From: Bacillota bacterium
GTDB taxonomy: Bacteria > Bacillota > Clostridia > Christensenellales > UMGS416
DNA: 29,803 bases
Assembly (NCBI GenBank): GCA_023422005.1
Contig: JAEZSC010000127.1
Coordinates: 1 to 29,803 of the forward strand
Direction of reading: 5' to 3'
The notes beneath the pieces were generated by a model. The model worked only from the letters and a program-made list of their open reading frames with translations. It was not told the DNA's origin and did not search any database. Of the stretch, positions 15,585-23,392 are shown in pieces. How positions within the stretch are numbered: position 1 is the stretch's first letter; each line of letters starts with the position of its first letter. A program made the translations under genes and the position numbers.

Positions 15585-17723
15585 TTACGCACCTTCCACA
15601 AACCGGTCGACGACCAACTGTCGGAACTCCGGTGACAGCGCCGCGAAATAGGCGGTGAAGCCGGTGACACGCACGACCAGGTCAGGGTGCTGCATCGGGT
15701 TGCGATGGGCATCCATCAGCTTTTGCTTGTCCAGCACGTTGATGTTGATGAGCGTGCCGCCCATGTCCACATGGGCCTTTATGATAGCGGCGACGCGGTC
15801 GATGCCGCCTTCTTCCGCCGAAAGACGCGGATCGAATTCCAATTGCAACGGCGCGGTGTTGCCATAGCCCGGCTGTATGCCGGCAATACCGGTGGCCATG
15901 GCCGTGGCGGCGCCATCGGTTCGAAAGCCTGGGTTTGGGTTCGCACCATGGGTCACCGGCGCGAAAGCGCGTCTGCCGTCGGGCGTGGCGCCCACCTGCC
16001 CGCCAAAGAGGATCGTATTGCTCCACGAGAACCAGCCGGGTACCAGCGTGCGTCCCTGTGGCATGGGCTGCTCCTTGACCAGCCGCGTCCACAGTTCGCT
16101 GACCCGGGCAGCCCATTTATCCCCCAGGCTGGCTCCCTGGCAGTAGCGCTCAGAGTTTTGCAGCATGAGCCGCAGCCGCTCATAGCCGGCGAAGTCTTTA
16201 CACAGAGCGGTGCTCAACTCCTCCCAGCCGATGCGCTCCTCGCGCACGACACGCTGCTCGATGGCGGCAAAACTGTCGGCCACGGTGCCAAGACCCACGC
16301 CATCCAGGCCCACGGTCAGAAGCTCGGCGCACTGGGTGATGTCCAGGCCGCGCTCGATCGTGTTGTGCATATAGAGGTTCATCACCAGCTCAGGCATCAC
16401 TTCATGCTGATGGTCGAGGTGCAGGTTGACGCCCACGGCGACGGTGGCGACGGCGCGGCGCAAATGATCCTCCAGCAGTGCGAACAGCCGATCCAGCGAA
16501 GGCTCCCCCTCGTCCATCATCTGTTGGAATGCGACCTCAAACACCTTGGCGACGTTGATCTTCACACAGTCGTTCATCGGGTATTCGCGGCCGGGCACGG
16601 CGTTCCAATTGCAGCCCACGGCGATGCGGCTGCGGGCGTCGTCCGCTGTGACACCGGCGTTTCGTGCATAACCCATGAGTCCCTTGTCGCCAGAGAAACG
16701 CGGCCAGCCGTTGCGATCGGTGAACAGATATTCGACCGCCTTGTGGAAGAAAGCCGGGTCCAGGTTGTCGTGCACGCGTACGGTCAGGTTGTTGGACGTG
16801 TTGAGCCAATGGGCGCCTTCCAGGATGAGCCAGGACAGCGGATTGGTCAGGTCGCGGCCGTTCTCGTCGGAGCCGCTGAGCTGGTAGTAATGCGTTTCAA
16901 TGAGCAACAGGTTGGCAATGAGGAACCTGGCCTCGTCATCGCTCAGGCGGCCCGCCTCTTTGTCGCGCTTGTAGAAGGGGTATAGCAATACATCCAGCCG
17001 GCAGCCGGCTCCGTCACGGTCATATATGCGGGACACGCAGTTGAACCAGGCCATCCACTGGCAAGCCTCATGGAAGGTCTGCGGCGCCCCGCTGATGACG
17101 CGGCGGTTGACGTCGAGCATCTTCTGCAGCGACAGACGCAGCTCCGGCCGCTCCTCTTGCGCCAGCAGGCGCTCAATCTCGGCGATGTGGCGGGCGATCC
17201 AGCCTTGTATGGCCAACACCGTCTTTTCCTCGGCGTCGTAGAAGTCTGCATGCTGCGGGTTGACGGCGCGGAAACTGCGAATCTTTTCCAACACGCCGCC
17301 AAAGCCGAGCGACAGCGCCAGATCATAATCCACGGCGAAATGACTGTCCGCACCGATGCCGCTGATGATGCCATATAGCTTCTGATCGGCCTTGAGATGG
17401 TCATAGGGGAACATATCCTCCGGCCAAGGGCCGCGATAACCGGTCAGCATCGTGCGCCAGCGGCCGCACAATCCTTCCAACGGATCGACATAGATAGGGT
17501 GCGCCGCCATCAGGCGGGCATAGTTCTCAGCCCATGCCGCCAGGCCATTAAAACTGCCGTCGGCATGATTGCTGAGCACCTGGAAGGAAAAGCCCTCCGG
17601 CAGCGCGATGGTACCGTAGTCGTCGGCATCCATATAGCCGTTCATGCGTACTTTTTCCAGCGTGTGCTCGATCTTCTTTTTGCGCAACAGTTTGATTCTG
17701 TCACGATAGCTCAGTTCAACCAT
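15585..17723 (-). CDS. Glycyl radical enzyme of the pyruvate formate-lyase superfamily, atypical active site
   Basis: This 712-aa protein spans the full GRE barrel. The glycyl radical site is RVTGF with Gly688, 25 residues from the end as expected, preceded by the conserved LININVLDKQKLMDAHRNP segment. The thiyl-radical Cys is Cys371 in AVGCNWNAVPG. In known GRE dehydratases, decarboxylases and C-S or C-N lyases the motif is GCVEP, with a catalytic Glu two residues after the Cys; here that position is Trp373. PFL itself has Cys-Cys, which is also absent. This is therefore an unassigned GRE subclass. The start at 17723 has AAGGAG 7 nt upstream, and its ATG overlaps the activase stop by 8 nt. 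Neighbours (sugar importer, sugar dehydrogenase, sugar isomerase) suggest a carbohydrate-derived substrate. Confidence 0.92.
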   Translation of the reverse strand: MVELSYRDRIKLLRKKKIEHTLEKVRMNGYMDADDYGTIALPEGFSFQVLSNHADGSFNGLAAWAENYARLMAAHPIYVDPLEGLCGRWRTMLTGYRGPWPEDMFPYDHLKADQKLYGIISGIGADSHFAVDYDLALSLGFGGVLEKIRSFRAVNPQHADFYDAEEKTVLAIQGWIARHIAEIERLLAQEERPELRLSLQKMLDVNRRVISGAPQTFHEACQWMAWFNCVSRIYDRDGAGCRLDVLLYPFYKRDKEAGRLSDDEARFLIANLLLIETHYYQLSGSDENGRDLTNPLSWLILEGAHWLNTSNNLTVRVHDNLDPAFFHKAVEYLFTDRNGWPRFSGDKGLMGYARNAGVTADDARSRIAVGCNWNAVPGREYPMNDCVKINVAKVFEVAFQQMMDEGEPSLDRLFALLEDHLRRAVATVAVGVNLHLDHQHEVMPELVMNLYMHNTIERGLDITQCAELLTVGLDGVGLGTVADSFAAIEQRVVREERIGWEELSTALCKDFAGYERLRLMLQNSERYCQGASLGDKWAARVSELWTRLVKEQPMPQGRTLVPGWFSWSNTILFGGQVGATPDGRRAFAPVTHGANPNPGFRTDGAATAMATGIAGIQPGYGNTAPLQLEFDPRLSAEEGGIDRVAAIIKAHVDMGGTLININVLDKQKLMDAHRNPMQHPDLVVRVTGFTAYFAALSPEFRQLVVDRFVEGA

Positions 17724-18567
17724 AGGTTTCTCCTTCTGCAATGAAAGGTTTGCCCGCGATGCGCACGGCAATGGCGGCGCGAGCGGCCACGCGGGCCAGG
17801 CTGTTCATCTTTTCGCCGGTGGGTACGTCAAACTGCCGGGGCGTAAAGCCTGGCAGCGAACCCTTGGCCAGCCCAAGCGGGTGGTACGGCAGCAGCTCGT
17901 AACACACCAGCGTGGGAAGGGCAGCGGCAAAAGCGGCGATGGCCGCTATCTGTTCGGGGTCGTCATTGACACCGGGTACGACAGGCGTGCGCAGAAGCAC
18001 CGGCACACCCATCTGCGCAGCGCTTTGTATGTTGCGGCGGATGTTCTCATTGTGCGCGCCGGTCCATTGGCGGTGGCGGTCGCTGTCCCAAAGTTTCAAA
18101 TCGCACATCAGCAGATCGGTCAGCTCCAGCGCCGGCCTTGCCGTGGCCCACGGCACCGCCAGGTTGCTCTCCAGTGCCGTGTGTACGCCCCGCTCCCGGC
18201 ATGCCCTCAACAGTGCCCGCGTGAAGTCCGGCTGGCACAGCGGCTCCCCTCCGGATATCGTTACGCCGCCGTCGTCGCCATAATATGGCGCGTCCAGCAG
18301 CACTTCATCCAGCACGTCCTCAACCGTCCTTTGCCGGCCGCACAGCACCCGTGCGCCGGCAAAACAGCCTTGGGCGCATTGCCCGCAGCCGATACACTTG
18401 TCAGGACGCAGCAGTGTCTGCGGTTCAAAGGCAATCGTCTCGGGGTTGTGGCACCAGGCACAGCTGAGGTTACAACCCTTGAGAAACACCGTTGTACGGA
18501 TGCCTGGCCCATCATGCATGGAAAAACGCTGAACATCGGCAACCATGCCGCGTGTCGTCTCTGTCAT
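17716..18567 (-). CDS. Glycyl radical enzyme activase (radical SAM)
   Basis: This 283-aa protein installs the glycyl radical on the GRE encoded next. The radical SAM cluster motif is C32-x3-C36-x2-C39 (GCNLSCAWCHNPE), preceded by the activase hallmark RFSMHDGPGIRTTVFLKGC. SAM-binding features include TISGGEPL. A ferredoxin-like insert holds one [4Fe-4S] motif (C58, C61, C64, C68), whereas most GRE activases outside the PFL and NrdG types carry two. A lone Cys76 follows. The gene overlaps the GRE start by 8 nt, so the pair is translationally coupled. The ATG at 18567 has AAGGA immediately before it, which is suboptimal spacing, and a terminator hairpin lies just upstream. Confidence 0.95.
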   Translation of the reverse strand: MTETTRGMVADVQRFSMHDGPGIRTTVFLKGCNLSCAWCHNPETIAFEPQTLLRPDKCIGCGQCAQGCFAGARVLCGRQRTVEDVLDEVLLDAPYYGDDGGVTISGGEPLCQPDFTRALLRACRERGVHTALESNLAVPWATARPALELTDLLMCDLKLWDSDRHRQWTGAHNENIRRNIQSAAQMGVPVLLRTPVVPGVNDDPEQIAAIAAFAAALPTLVCYELLPYHPLGLAKGSLPGFTPRQFDVPTGEKMNSLARVAARAAIAVRIAGKPFIAEGETYG

Positions 18568-18597
18568 GTCCTTGTCTGTCTATCCTTCCTCTATCAT

Positions 18598-18626
18598 AGA
18601 AAAGAGGCGGGGCAATGCCCCGCCCC
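18598..18626 (-). terminator. Intra-cluster terminator or attenuator upstream of the activase-GRE pair
   Basis: On the minus strand GGCGGGGC/GCCCCGCC forms an 8-bp GC stem with a 3-nt loop, followed by CTCTTTTCT. It begins right after the isomerase stop codon. It would stop or reduce transcription from the upstream dehydrogenase-isomerase unit into the activase-GRE pair. Confidence 0.75.
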
Positions 18627-18630
18627 ACTG

Positions 18631-19428
18631 TTAGGCCAGCGCTCCTCTGATGTAGGCCAGCGATCTCACCAGGCCAGGTGCAGGATCGCCATTGTACTCA
18701 AACTCCACCGACACCATACCGTCGTAATTCCAGTCACGCAACAGCCGTACCAGGGCGGCCAGAGGCGCATCGCCGTCACCGATGGGCAGGCAATCGTGGC
18801 CGCCCTTTACGGTGTCCTTGAAGTGCACATGATAAATTCGATCACGCAGCAGCTTAGCACCCTCTATGACATCGAAGTTCTGCATGTTGTAGATACCGGC
18901 GTCAAAGTTGGCACCGACGGTTTTGTAGTCGGCGATGACGCGCGCAACGTCCTTGGGGTCCTCAATGTTGGGAGCGGGGTGGTTCTCGATGGCGTAGCGC
19001 AGGCCGTATTTGAGGCCGCAGCGCTCCAGTTCAGGCAGAACCTTATCCACATCCGCCAGCGGCACGCAGCCGGTCACAACCTTGGAACCCAGCGCCTTGG
19101 CGAAGCGATAGCCCCGCTCAATGTGCGGCACGTCGCCGGCGCTCCAGCCGCCGATGCAATAGGCCAGGCTTTGAAAGCCCATGGCCTTCAGATCCGCGGC
19201 GATGGCGCGGGCATCGTCCTCGCTGTAGACGAAGTGGGAGAACGTGGGCTCCCAGATCTCGAGATTCTCATAGCCCATTTCCCGTATTTCGCCGGCCAGC
19301 TTCAGAAAATCGTCGCGGTGGAACTCGGCGCGGTATTTTACTACCATCTTGCCCCAGTCAAAGTCGTCGGGCATGCTGTTGCCATAGATGCGCATGAAGT
19401 AATTGCAGGTGATCATGCCGATGTTCAT
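18631..19428 (-). CDS. Sugar phosphate isomerase/epimerase family protein (TIM barrel)
   Basis: This 265-aa protein belongs to the xylose-isomerase-like TIM-barrel family (AP_endonuc_2 fold; relatives include IolE, IolI and tagatose epimerases). Likely metal ligands are visible in order: Glu in RYAIENHPAP, Asp in GANFDAGIYN, His in IYHVHFKDT and Glu in MVSVEFEYNG. Members isomerise, epimerise or dehydrate keto-sugars and inositols, and some catalyse beta-elimination of 3-keto-glycosides. GGAGG lies 8 nt before the ATG. It follows the Gfo/Idh/MocA gene by 33 bp and is probably co-transcribed with it, so it likely acts on that enzyme's keto product. The exact reaction is unknown. Confidence 0.9.
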   Translation of the reverse strand: MNIGMITCNYFMRIYGNSMPDDFDWGKMVVKYRAEFHRDDFLKLAGEIREMGYENLEIWEPTFSHFVYSEDDARAIAADLKAMGFQSLAYCIGGWSAGDVPHIERGYRFAKALGSKVVTGCVPLADVDKVLPELERCGLKYGLRYAIENHPAPNIEDPKDVARVIADYKTVGANFDAGIYNMQNFDVIEGAKLLRDRIYHVHFKDTVKGGHDCLPIGDGDAPLAALVRLLRDWNYDGMVSVEFEYNGDPAPGLVRSLAYIRGALA

Positions 19429-19461
19429 CGTCTTTTCCTCCGTCCTGATATGGTATGGTTG

Positions 19462-20520
19462 CTACAGTGTGATGGCTTTGCCGCCACTGCGGGCGGAAAG
19501 GTAAATGGCTTCGAGCACCTTGACGACCTGCGCGGCCTCTTCGGCGCGCACCACCGGCTCGGTGTCCTCCACAAGCGCCTTAACCCACGCGGCGATCTCC
19601 CGGTCATAGGGTGTATCTTCCAGGGTCAGCGGTTCGGGCGTATGCTGCCACAGCCGGTCGTTGCTCTCGCCGTTGAGAGTCAGCCGGTCATTCTCCAGCG
19701 ACGCGCCGCCCTTGATACCCATCAGCAGCGATTCGTTGAGGTTCATCTGCTTGATGTTGCACGCCCATGCGGCCTTGACAACGAGCATCGCGCCGCTCTG
19801 CAGCGTCACGGTGCCATAAGCGCTGTCCTCCACCTCGAACTTGTCGATGTCCCAATGGCCGCCGTTGTTGAAGCCGCCCAGCGGGATCAGGCCATCAAAG
19901 GTGCGGCCAATCGCCGACACGACCGGCGAATGGTCGTTCATCAGCCACAGGGTCAAGTCTACAAGATGGGTTCCGATGTCGATCAGCGGACCGCCGCCCT
20001 GCTTGGCCTTGTCCAGGAATACACCCCAGGTCGGCACGCCGCGGCGGCGCAGCGTGGTGGCTTCGGCATAATAGATCTTGCCCAGGCGATCGGCGAGGAC
20101 CTCGCGGCGCAGAAGCTGGGCGTCCGGCGTGAAACGCAGCTGGTAACCAACGGAGAGCTTCCGGCCGTTGCGCTTGGCGGCTGCCACCATCGCGTCAGCC
20201 TCAGCGCCGGTGACAGCCATTGGCTTCTCGCAGAACACGTGCAGCCCGGCGTCCAGCGCGTAGATGGTGATCTCGGCGTGCTTGTTGTTCTCTGTGCACA
20301 CGCTGACGGCGTCGAGCTTGCTCTCGGCGATCATTTTTTTGTAGTCGGTATAAACCTTGGCGCCGGCGGCTCCGTACTGGGCGGCCGCCGCTTGGGCCCG
20401 CTCCTCAATGATGTCACAGAATGCCACCACTTCCACATCGGGGCACTTGCTGTAGCCCTTTAGATGCATAGCGGAGATAAATCCCAGGCCGATCATGCCG
20501 ATCCTTAAAGTCTGACCCAT
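19462..20520 (-). CDS. Gfo/Idh/MocA family oxidoreductase (second copy, sugar cluster)
   Basis: This 352-aa NAD(P)-dependent dehydrogenase has a Rossmann fingerprint GMIGLGFISAMHLKGY near the N-terminus, the EKP motif (HVFCEKPMAVTG) and the C-terminal active-site segment QGGGPLIDIGTHLVDLTLWLM. It would oxidise or reduce a hydroxyl of a sugar, inositol or glycoside. It is paralogous to the protein at 5929-7029, sharing RRRGVPxWGVFL. The start at 20520 (MGQTLRIG) is chosen because GGGAGG lies 7 nt upstream; a TTG two codons earlier is in frame. It is the first gene of the minus-strand cluster and is followed by the isomerase. A candidate promoter lies at 20606-20633. Confidence 0.93.
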   Translation of the reverse strand: MGQTLRIGMIGLGFISAMHLKGYSKCPDVEVVAFCDIIEERAQAAAAQYGAAGAKVYTDYKKMIAESKLDAVSVCTENNKHAEITIYALDAGLHVFCEKPMAVTGAEADAMVAAAKRNGRKLSVGYQLRFTPDAQLLRREVLADRLGKIYYAEATTLRRRGVPTWGVFLDKAKQGGGPLIDIGTHLVDLTLWLMNDHSPVVSAIGRTFDGLIPLGGFNNGGHWDIDKFEVEDSAYGTVTLQSGAMLVVKAAWACNIKQMNLNESLLMGIKGGASLENDRLTLNGESNDRLWQHTPEPLTLEDTPYDREIAAWVKALVEDTEPVVRAEEAAQVVKVLEAIYLSARSGGKAITL

Positions 20521-20605
20521 TTGCAACCTCCCAAATTTTTGTGATGCGCGGCCATTTTGGCCAACTCTATCCTATCATGGCCGGACCTTTACGCTGTGCC
20601 GCTTT

Positions 20606-20633
20606 ATTAGATGGATGGGACAAATCATATCAA
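20606..20633 (-). promoter_or_regulatory. Candidate promoter of the dehydrogenase-isomerase(-GRE) operon
   Basis: On the minus strand TTGATA (20628-20633) and TCTAAT (20606-20611) are 16 nt apart, leaving a leader of about 80 nt that contains a GGCC-ATTTT-GGCC inverted repeat at about 20552-20564. No AraC site was identified. Confidence 0.4.
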
Positions 20634-20711
20634 GTTAACGTGGGGATAAATGGCTTGCATCTGCTCAAAGTGTATAGACAGACAAAAAAAGACAGCGACG
20701 GCAAAACGGCG

Positions 20712-20740
20712 GCGGGCGCAACCATAATGGTTGCGCCCGC
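20712..20740 (-). terminator. Strong terminator after the sigma/membrane-protein operon
   Basis: GCGGGCGCAACCA and its perfect complement form a 13-bp stem with a 3-nt loop, 8 nt after the stop codon of the 647-aa protein. On the minus strand CGCCGTTTTG follows. It insulates the GRE cluster from the sigma operon. Confidence 0.7.
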
Positions 20741-20748
20741 AAAACAAT

Positions 20749-22692
20749 CTATTCCGTAGGACAGAGGGCAACACCTGGGGGCCAGGCATATACAGCCGGC
20801 CACTGCTCCCGTACCGTATCCTCACCACTGCCAGAACGGAAAAATCGGAAATTCTCGACCAGTTCAGGCCAAGCCTGCAGCTTTTCATAAGGAACCGCCA
20901 ACGAAAAGGCTTCTATTACGCCTTTGTACTGAGGCAGCGGTGCCAGCATTCGATAGAGCGGAACGCCTTTATAGAATACGACCTTTGCGTTGGTGACCGT
21001 AGACGCCTGCGCCCAATCCAAGTTTTGGCCTTCACTCGGGAAGAAAAAGGCGTTATGCATCGCCTGGTCTATCGCCATAGTGTCCACTGAGCCCAGCAGC
21101 CGGCTGCGCACCGTGTATACGGTACATTCCGCAACGGTCTTGTCCTTCTCCAAGCTCAACAGCACATAACCCGGCACCTGCTGACCCTCCAGTCTCACCC
21201 GGTACAACACTTTGTGAGTTTGGGTAAAAGCAGGCTCTGCTTCCAATTGCATGCCCTGATCGTTCAGCAGCTTGGGCAAGCCGCTGTCAATCATGAACTG
21301 CTGCGCCAGCTGAGTCTGTTCTTTTTCATTCTTAATATGGAAATCCTGTCCCATACCTCTGGTACGCAGGGTGAAGCCCATCACGCCGCGGCTGGTGACG
21401 GCCAGTTCGCTCCAGCCTCGTTGTTCCAGCCTATCAAGGACATCTCCCAACTGCTCTACCGTGATCTCAAAAGCTTCAGTACGCACCAGTGCCGCCCGCT
21501 TGGGAAGGTTTGCTCCGGTCTGTTCGGCGAACAGCGAAAGATTGGTCAGCGCTTGCGTTTTTTCGTCTTCTGTTTGCGGCAACGCTAAAGGCCACGTCCT
21601 TTGTCCCTCCATGGGTCGCGACTCCGAAACAAGGGAGAACAACTCCAAGTTGCTGCCGGCCAGAAACCGCCGATAAAGCTCGGCCATGTCGGGATAGGCA
21701 TCTAAAACCTCCTGGGTGATCGCAGGCGCATAGGCAAAGGCAGCTAAGCCTTCTTTGCTGATAAAGAAGTCCACAATGGCTCCATGTGTAGAATCGGTTC
21801 CCAGGGCGTAGACTGGCAGGCCGCCAAAATAAGCCAACGCCACGGATTGCACAGTCTGGGGCTGATTCTCGGCTTGGGCTCCATCGGCAACAAAACGGAA
21901 TGCTTGCTTGACCGCCTGCTCCAGGGGCATCGTCTCTACAGTACCCATCAGTTCGTTCTTCACCAAACGCAGGTTGGCGATCACCTGGCCGGTGCTGCGT
22001 TCCAGCGTGAGCTGAAGAAAGCCTGGAGCCGGATGCCCTTGAATCTCTGCTGTATATCGCAGCGGTTCCTCGTAGTCACTCTGCTTTTTTACCGGCATTC
22101 CAACGGCACTTAGCAGTTCCAGCAGACCGCTGTCAGCTATAAACGTTTCCTCCAGATTCGGAACAAGCATGGCCGATTTTCTTTGTGCTATGATCTGATA
22201 AGTACCGATTCCCTCGTATTCGATGTCGATGCTGGTCCATTGCGTATCCACCAGCTTTTGGCGGATGCCCTCGACCTGGGCATAAGTCAAACTCTCCGCC
22301 GTGCTGCGTAGCAAGGCGATCCGCGTGGGCAGAGACTTCCCAACTTCCTGAGAAGCCAGTGTCAAGCGGGTCAGCCGTTGCACCGGATCGGCACCAAACA
22401 TCGGAGTGGGCAATGCCTTGACGGTGGTATCCGTCGTCGCATTTCCTGTAGAAGTCCGCACTCCTTTCGTTACGACATCCGGCGCGGCAACCTGCGGCCC
22501 GAAGGCTCCCCCGCCACGGGCCAACGCCATCGCCAGCACCACCACAGCAGCAGTCACGGCGCCCAGCGCCCAGCGGCGGCGGGCAGCAGGTTTCGCCTTA
22601 TGGTTCAGTATCGCCTGCAGCATGGCGTCGCGGCGCTCGGGCGCGGGACGCACGGCATCCATGGTACGCCTGTAGACACTGTCCATCTTCAT
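20749..22692 (-). CDS. Putative membrane-anchored anti-sigma factor with two tandem extracytoplasmic repeats
   Basis: This 647-aa protein has a short cytoplasmic N-terminus (about residues 1-40, basic before the membrane), one transmembrane helix (about 41-60) and a large outside part. The outside part holds two copies of one domain, at about 100-345 and 370-625. Shared landmarks are LPTRIALLR/LPKRAALVR, FIADSGL/FMIDSGL, GTVETMPLEQA/GSVDTMAIDQA and FGGLPVY/YKGVPLY. The start ATG overlaps the stop of the ECF sigma gene (ATGA), the standard coupling of sigma and anti-sigma. No zinc-binding anti-sigma motif is visible, so the role is inferred from topology and context. The repeated domain was not recognised; it may sense an envelope signal. 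Two ATG codons (M1, M3) are possible starts. Confidence 0.7.
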   Translation of the reverse strand: MKMDSVYRRTMDAVRPAPERRDAMLQAILNHKAKPAARRRWALGAVTAAVVVLAMALARGGGAFGPQVAAPDVVTKGVRTSTGNATTDTTVKALPTPMFGADPVQRLTRLTLASQEVGKSLPTRIALLRSTAESLTYAQVEGIRQKLVDTQWTSIDIEYEGIGTYQIIAQRKSAMLVPNLEETFIADSGLLELLSAVGMPVKKQSDYEEPLRYTAEIQGHPAPGFLQLTLERSTGQVIANLRLVKNELMGTVETMPLEQAVKQAFRFVADGAQAENQPQTVQSVALAYFGGLPVYALGTDSTHGAIVDFFISKEGLAAFAYAPAITQEVLDAYPDMAELYRRFLAGSNLELFSLVSESRPMEGQRTWPLALPQTEDEKTQALTNLSLFAEQTGANLPKRAALVRTEAFEITVEQLGDVLDRLEQRGWSELAVTSRGVMGFTLRTRGMGQDFHIKNEKEQTQLAQQFMIDSGLPKLLNDQGMQLEAEPAFTQTHKVLYRVRLEGQQVPGYVLLSLEKDKTVAECTVYTVRSRLLGSVDTMAIDQAMHNAFFFPSEGQNLDWAQASTVTNAKVVFYKGVPLYRMLAPLPQYKGVIEAFSLAVPYEKLQAWPELVENFRFFRSGSGEDTVREQWPAVYAWPPGVALCPTE

Positions 22693-23177
22693 GGCTCCTC
22701 CTCTTTGAGCATGTCACCCAGCAGGGCGCGGCCCCGGTGCAGGTGCCCCCACACCGCCGAGGGCGTACGGCCGGTCATAGAGGCGATCTCCGCGCCGGAA
22801 TAGCCCTCGTAATAGTGCAGATATACGGTCTCCCGATAGGGCATGGGCAGCTCCAGCACCGCCTGCAGCGTGGCATCGGGGTTTGGCGCGGCCACGTCCA
22901 TGCCCTCGGGCCACGCTGCGCTGTGTCGGCGCCACCAGCGGCGCAGCATGTTCTTGCACGTGTTGCCCGCGGTCACCAGCAGCCAGGCGCGCTCGTGGCG
23001 CTGGTTTTCGAAGGCCCTAGGGTGGTCCAGCAGCTTGATGAACGTGCTCTGCACGGCGTCCTCCACGTCCATGGAGCGCCCTTTGAAGTACAGAAAGCAC
23101 AGCCGGTATACGGCGTCCGCGTGGCGCTCGTAGATCGCGGCGATGTCGCAGTCATAACGTTGGTACGCGGGGTTCAC
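22689..23177 (-). CDS. RNA polymerase sigma factor, ECF family
   Basis: This 162-aa protein has sigma-70 region 2 at about residues 12-75 (AIYERHADAVYRLCFLYFKG, then VEDAVQSTFIKLL) and region 4 at about 105-155 (LPMPYRETVYLHYYEGYSGAE, then IASMTGRTPSAVWGHLHRGR). I place the start at a GTG (23177), because GGAGGG lies 5-6 nt upstream; an in-frame ATG 33 nt earlier has no such site. The stop overlaps the next ATG (ATGA), coupling it to the 647-aa membrane protein that probably holds it inactive. It is the second ECF unit in the window and is only distantly similar to the first. Confidence 0.92.
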   Translation of the reverse strand: MNPAYQRYDCDIAAIYERHADAVYRLCFLYFKGRSMDVEDAVQSTFIKLLDHPRAFENQRHERAWLLVTAGNTCKNMLRRWWRRHSAAWPEGMDVAAPNPDATLQAVLELPMPYRETVYLHYYEGYSGAEIASMTGRTPSAVWGHLHRGRALLGDMLKEEEP

Positions 23178-23326
23178 GCTGCCCTCCGTGGTTGTTCTGT
23201 CACCTATCATACACCGCTGGAAGGTGTTTCCTTAAGGGGTAACTCCTATTTGTGCAAAAAGTCCGCAAATAAAAGCATACGTCTGTCGCGCTAAGCACAT
23301 AAAGTGGACAGCTCATACGATGGGGA

Positions 23327-23392
23327 AGGATTTCGCGCCCATAGGCGCGACCAAAGGGCTTTCCGGTCGCCCTTTGGAAACCTTCGGCCCCA
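23327..23392 (+). repeat. Dispersed intergenic repeat, copy B
   Basis: It starts with AGGATTTCGCGCCC, then GCGCGACC, then the 27-nt hairpin core (23351-23377) and a TTCGGCCCCA tail. The 42 bp from 23351 to 23392 are identical to 25736-25777 in copy C. Most of the rest matches copy A. GCGACC/GGTCGC can form an alternative stem that competes with the core hairpin. Confidence 0.85.

Noticed and set aside
15585..17723. Linking the GRE to sulfonate metabolism because a ComB-like gene is in the window
   Set aside because: Known sulfite-lyase GREs keep the Cys-x-Glu motif that is missing here, and the comB-like gene is 8 kb away in its own transcription unit.
17881..20463. Very long open frame (860 codons) on the plus strand
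   Set aside because: It runs antisense across the activase, isomerase and dehydrogenase genes, has no ribosome site and encodes a His/Gln/Val-rich composition typical of the complement of GC-rich genes.
18631..20520. Dehydrogenase-isomerase pair as a complete C-glycoside cleaving system
   Set aside because: The small partner subunit (DgpB/CarB type) of known C-deglycosidases is not present, so the similarity supports only a general keto-sugar role.
20521..20748. Riboswitch in the leader of the GRE cluster
   Set aside because: The leader holds only a short GGCC inverted repeat and the upstream terminator; no recognised aptamer pattern was seen.
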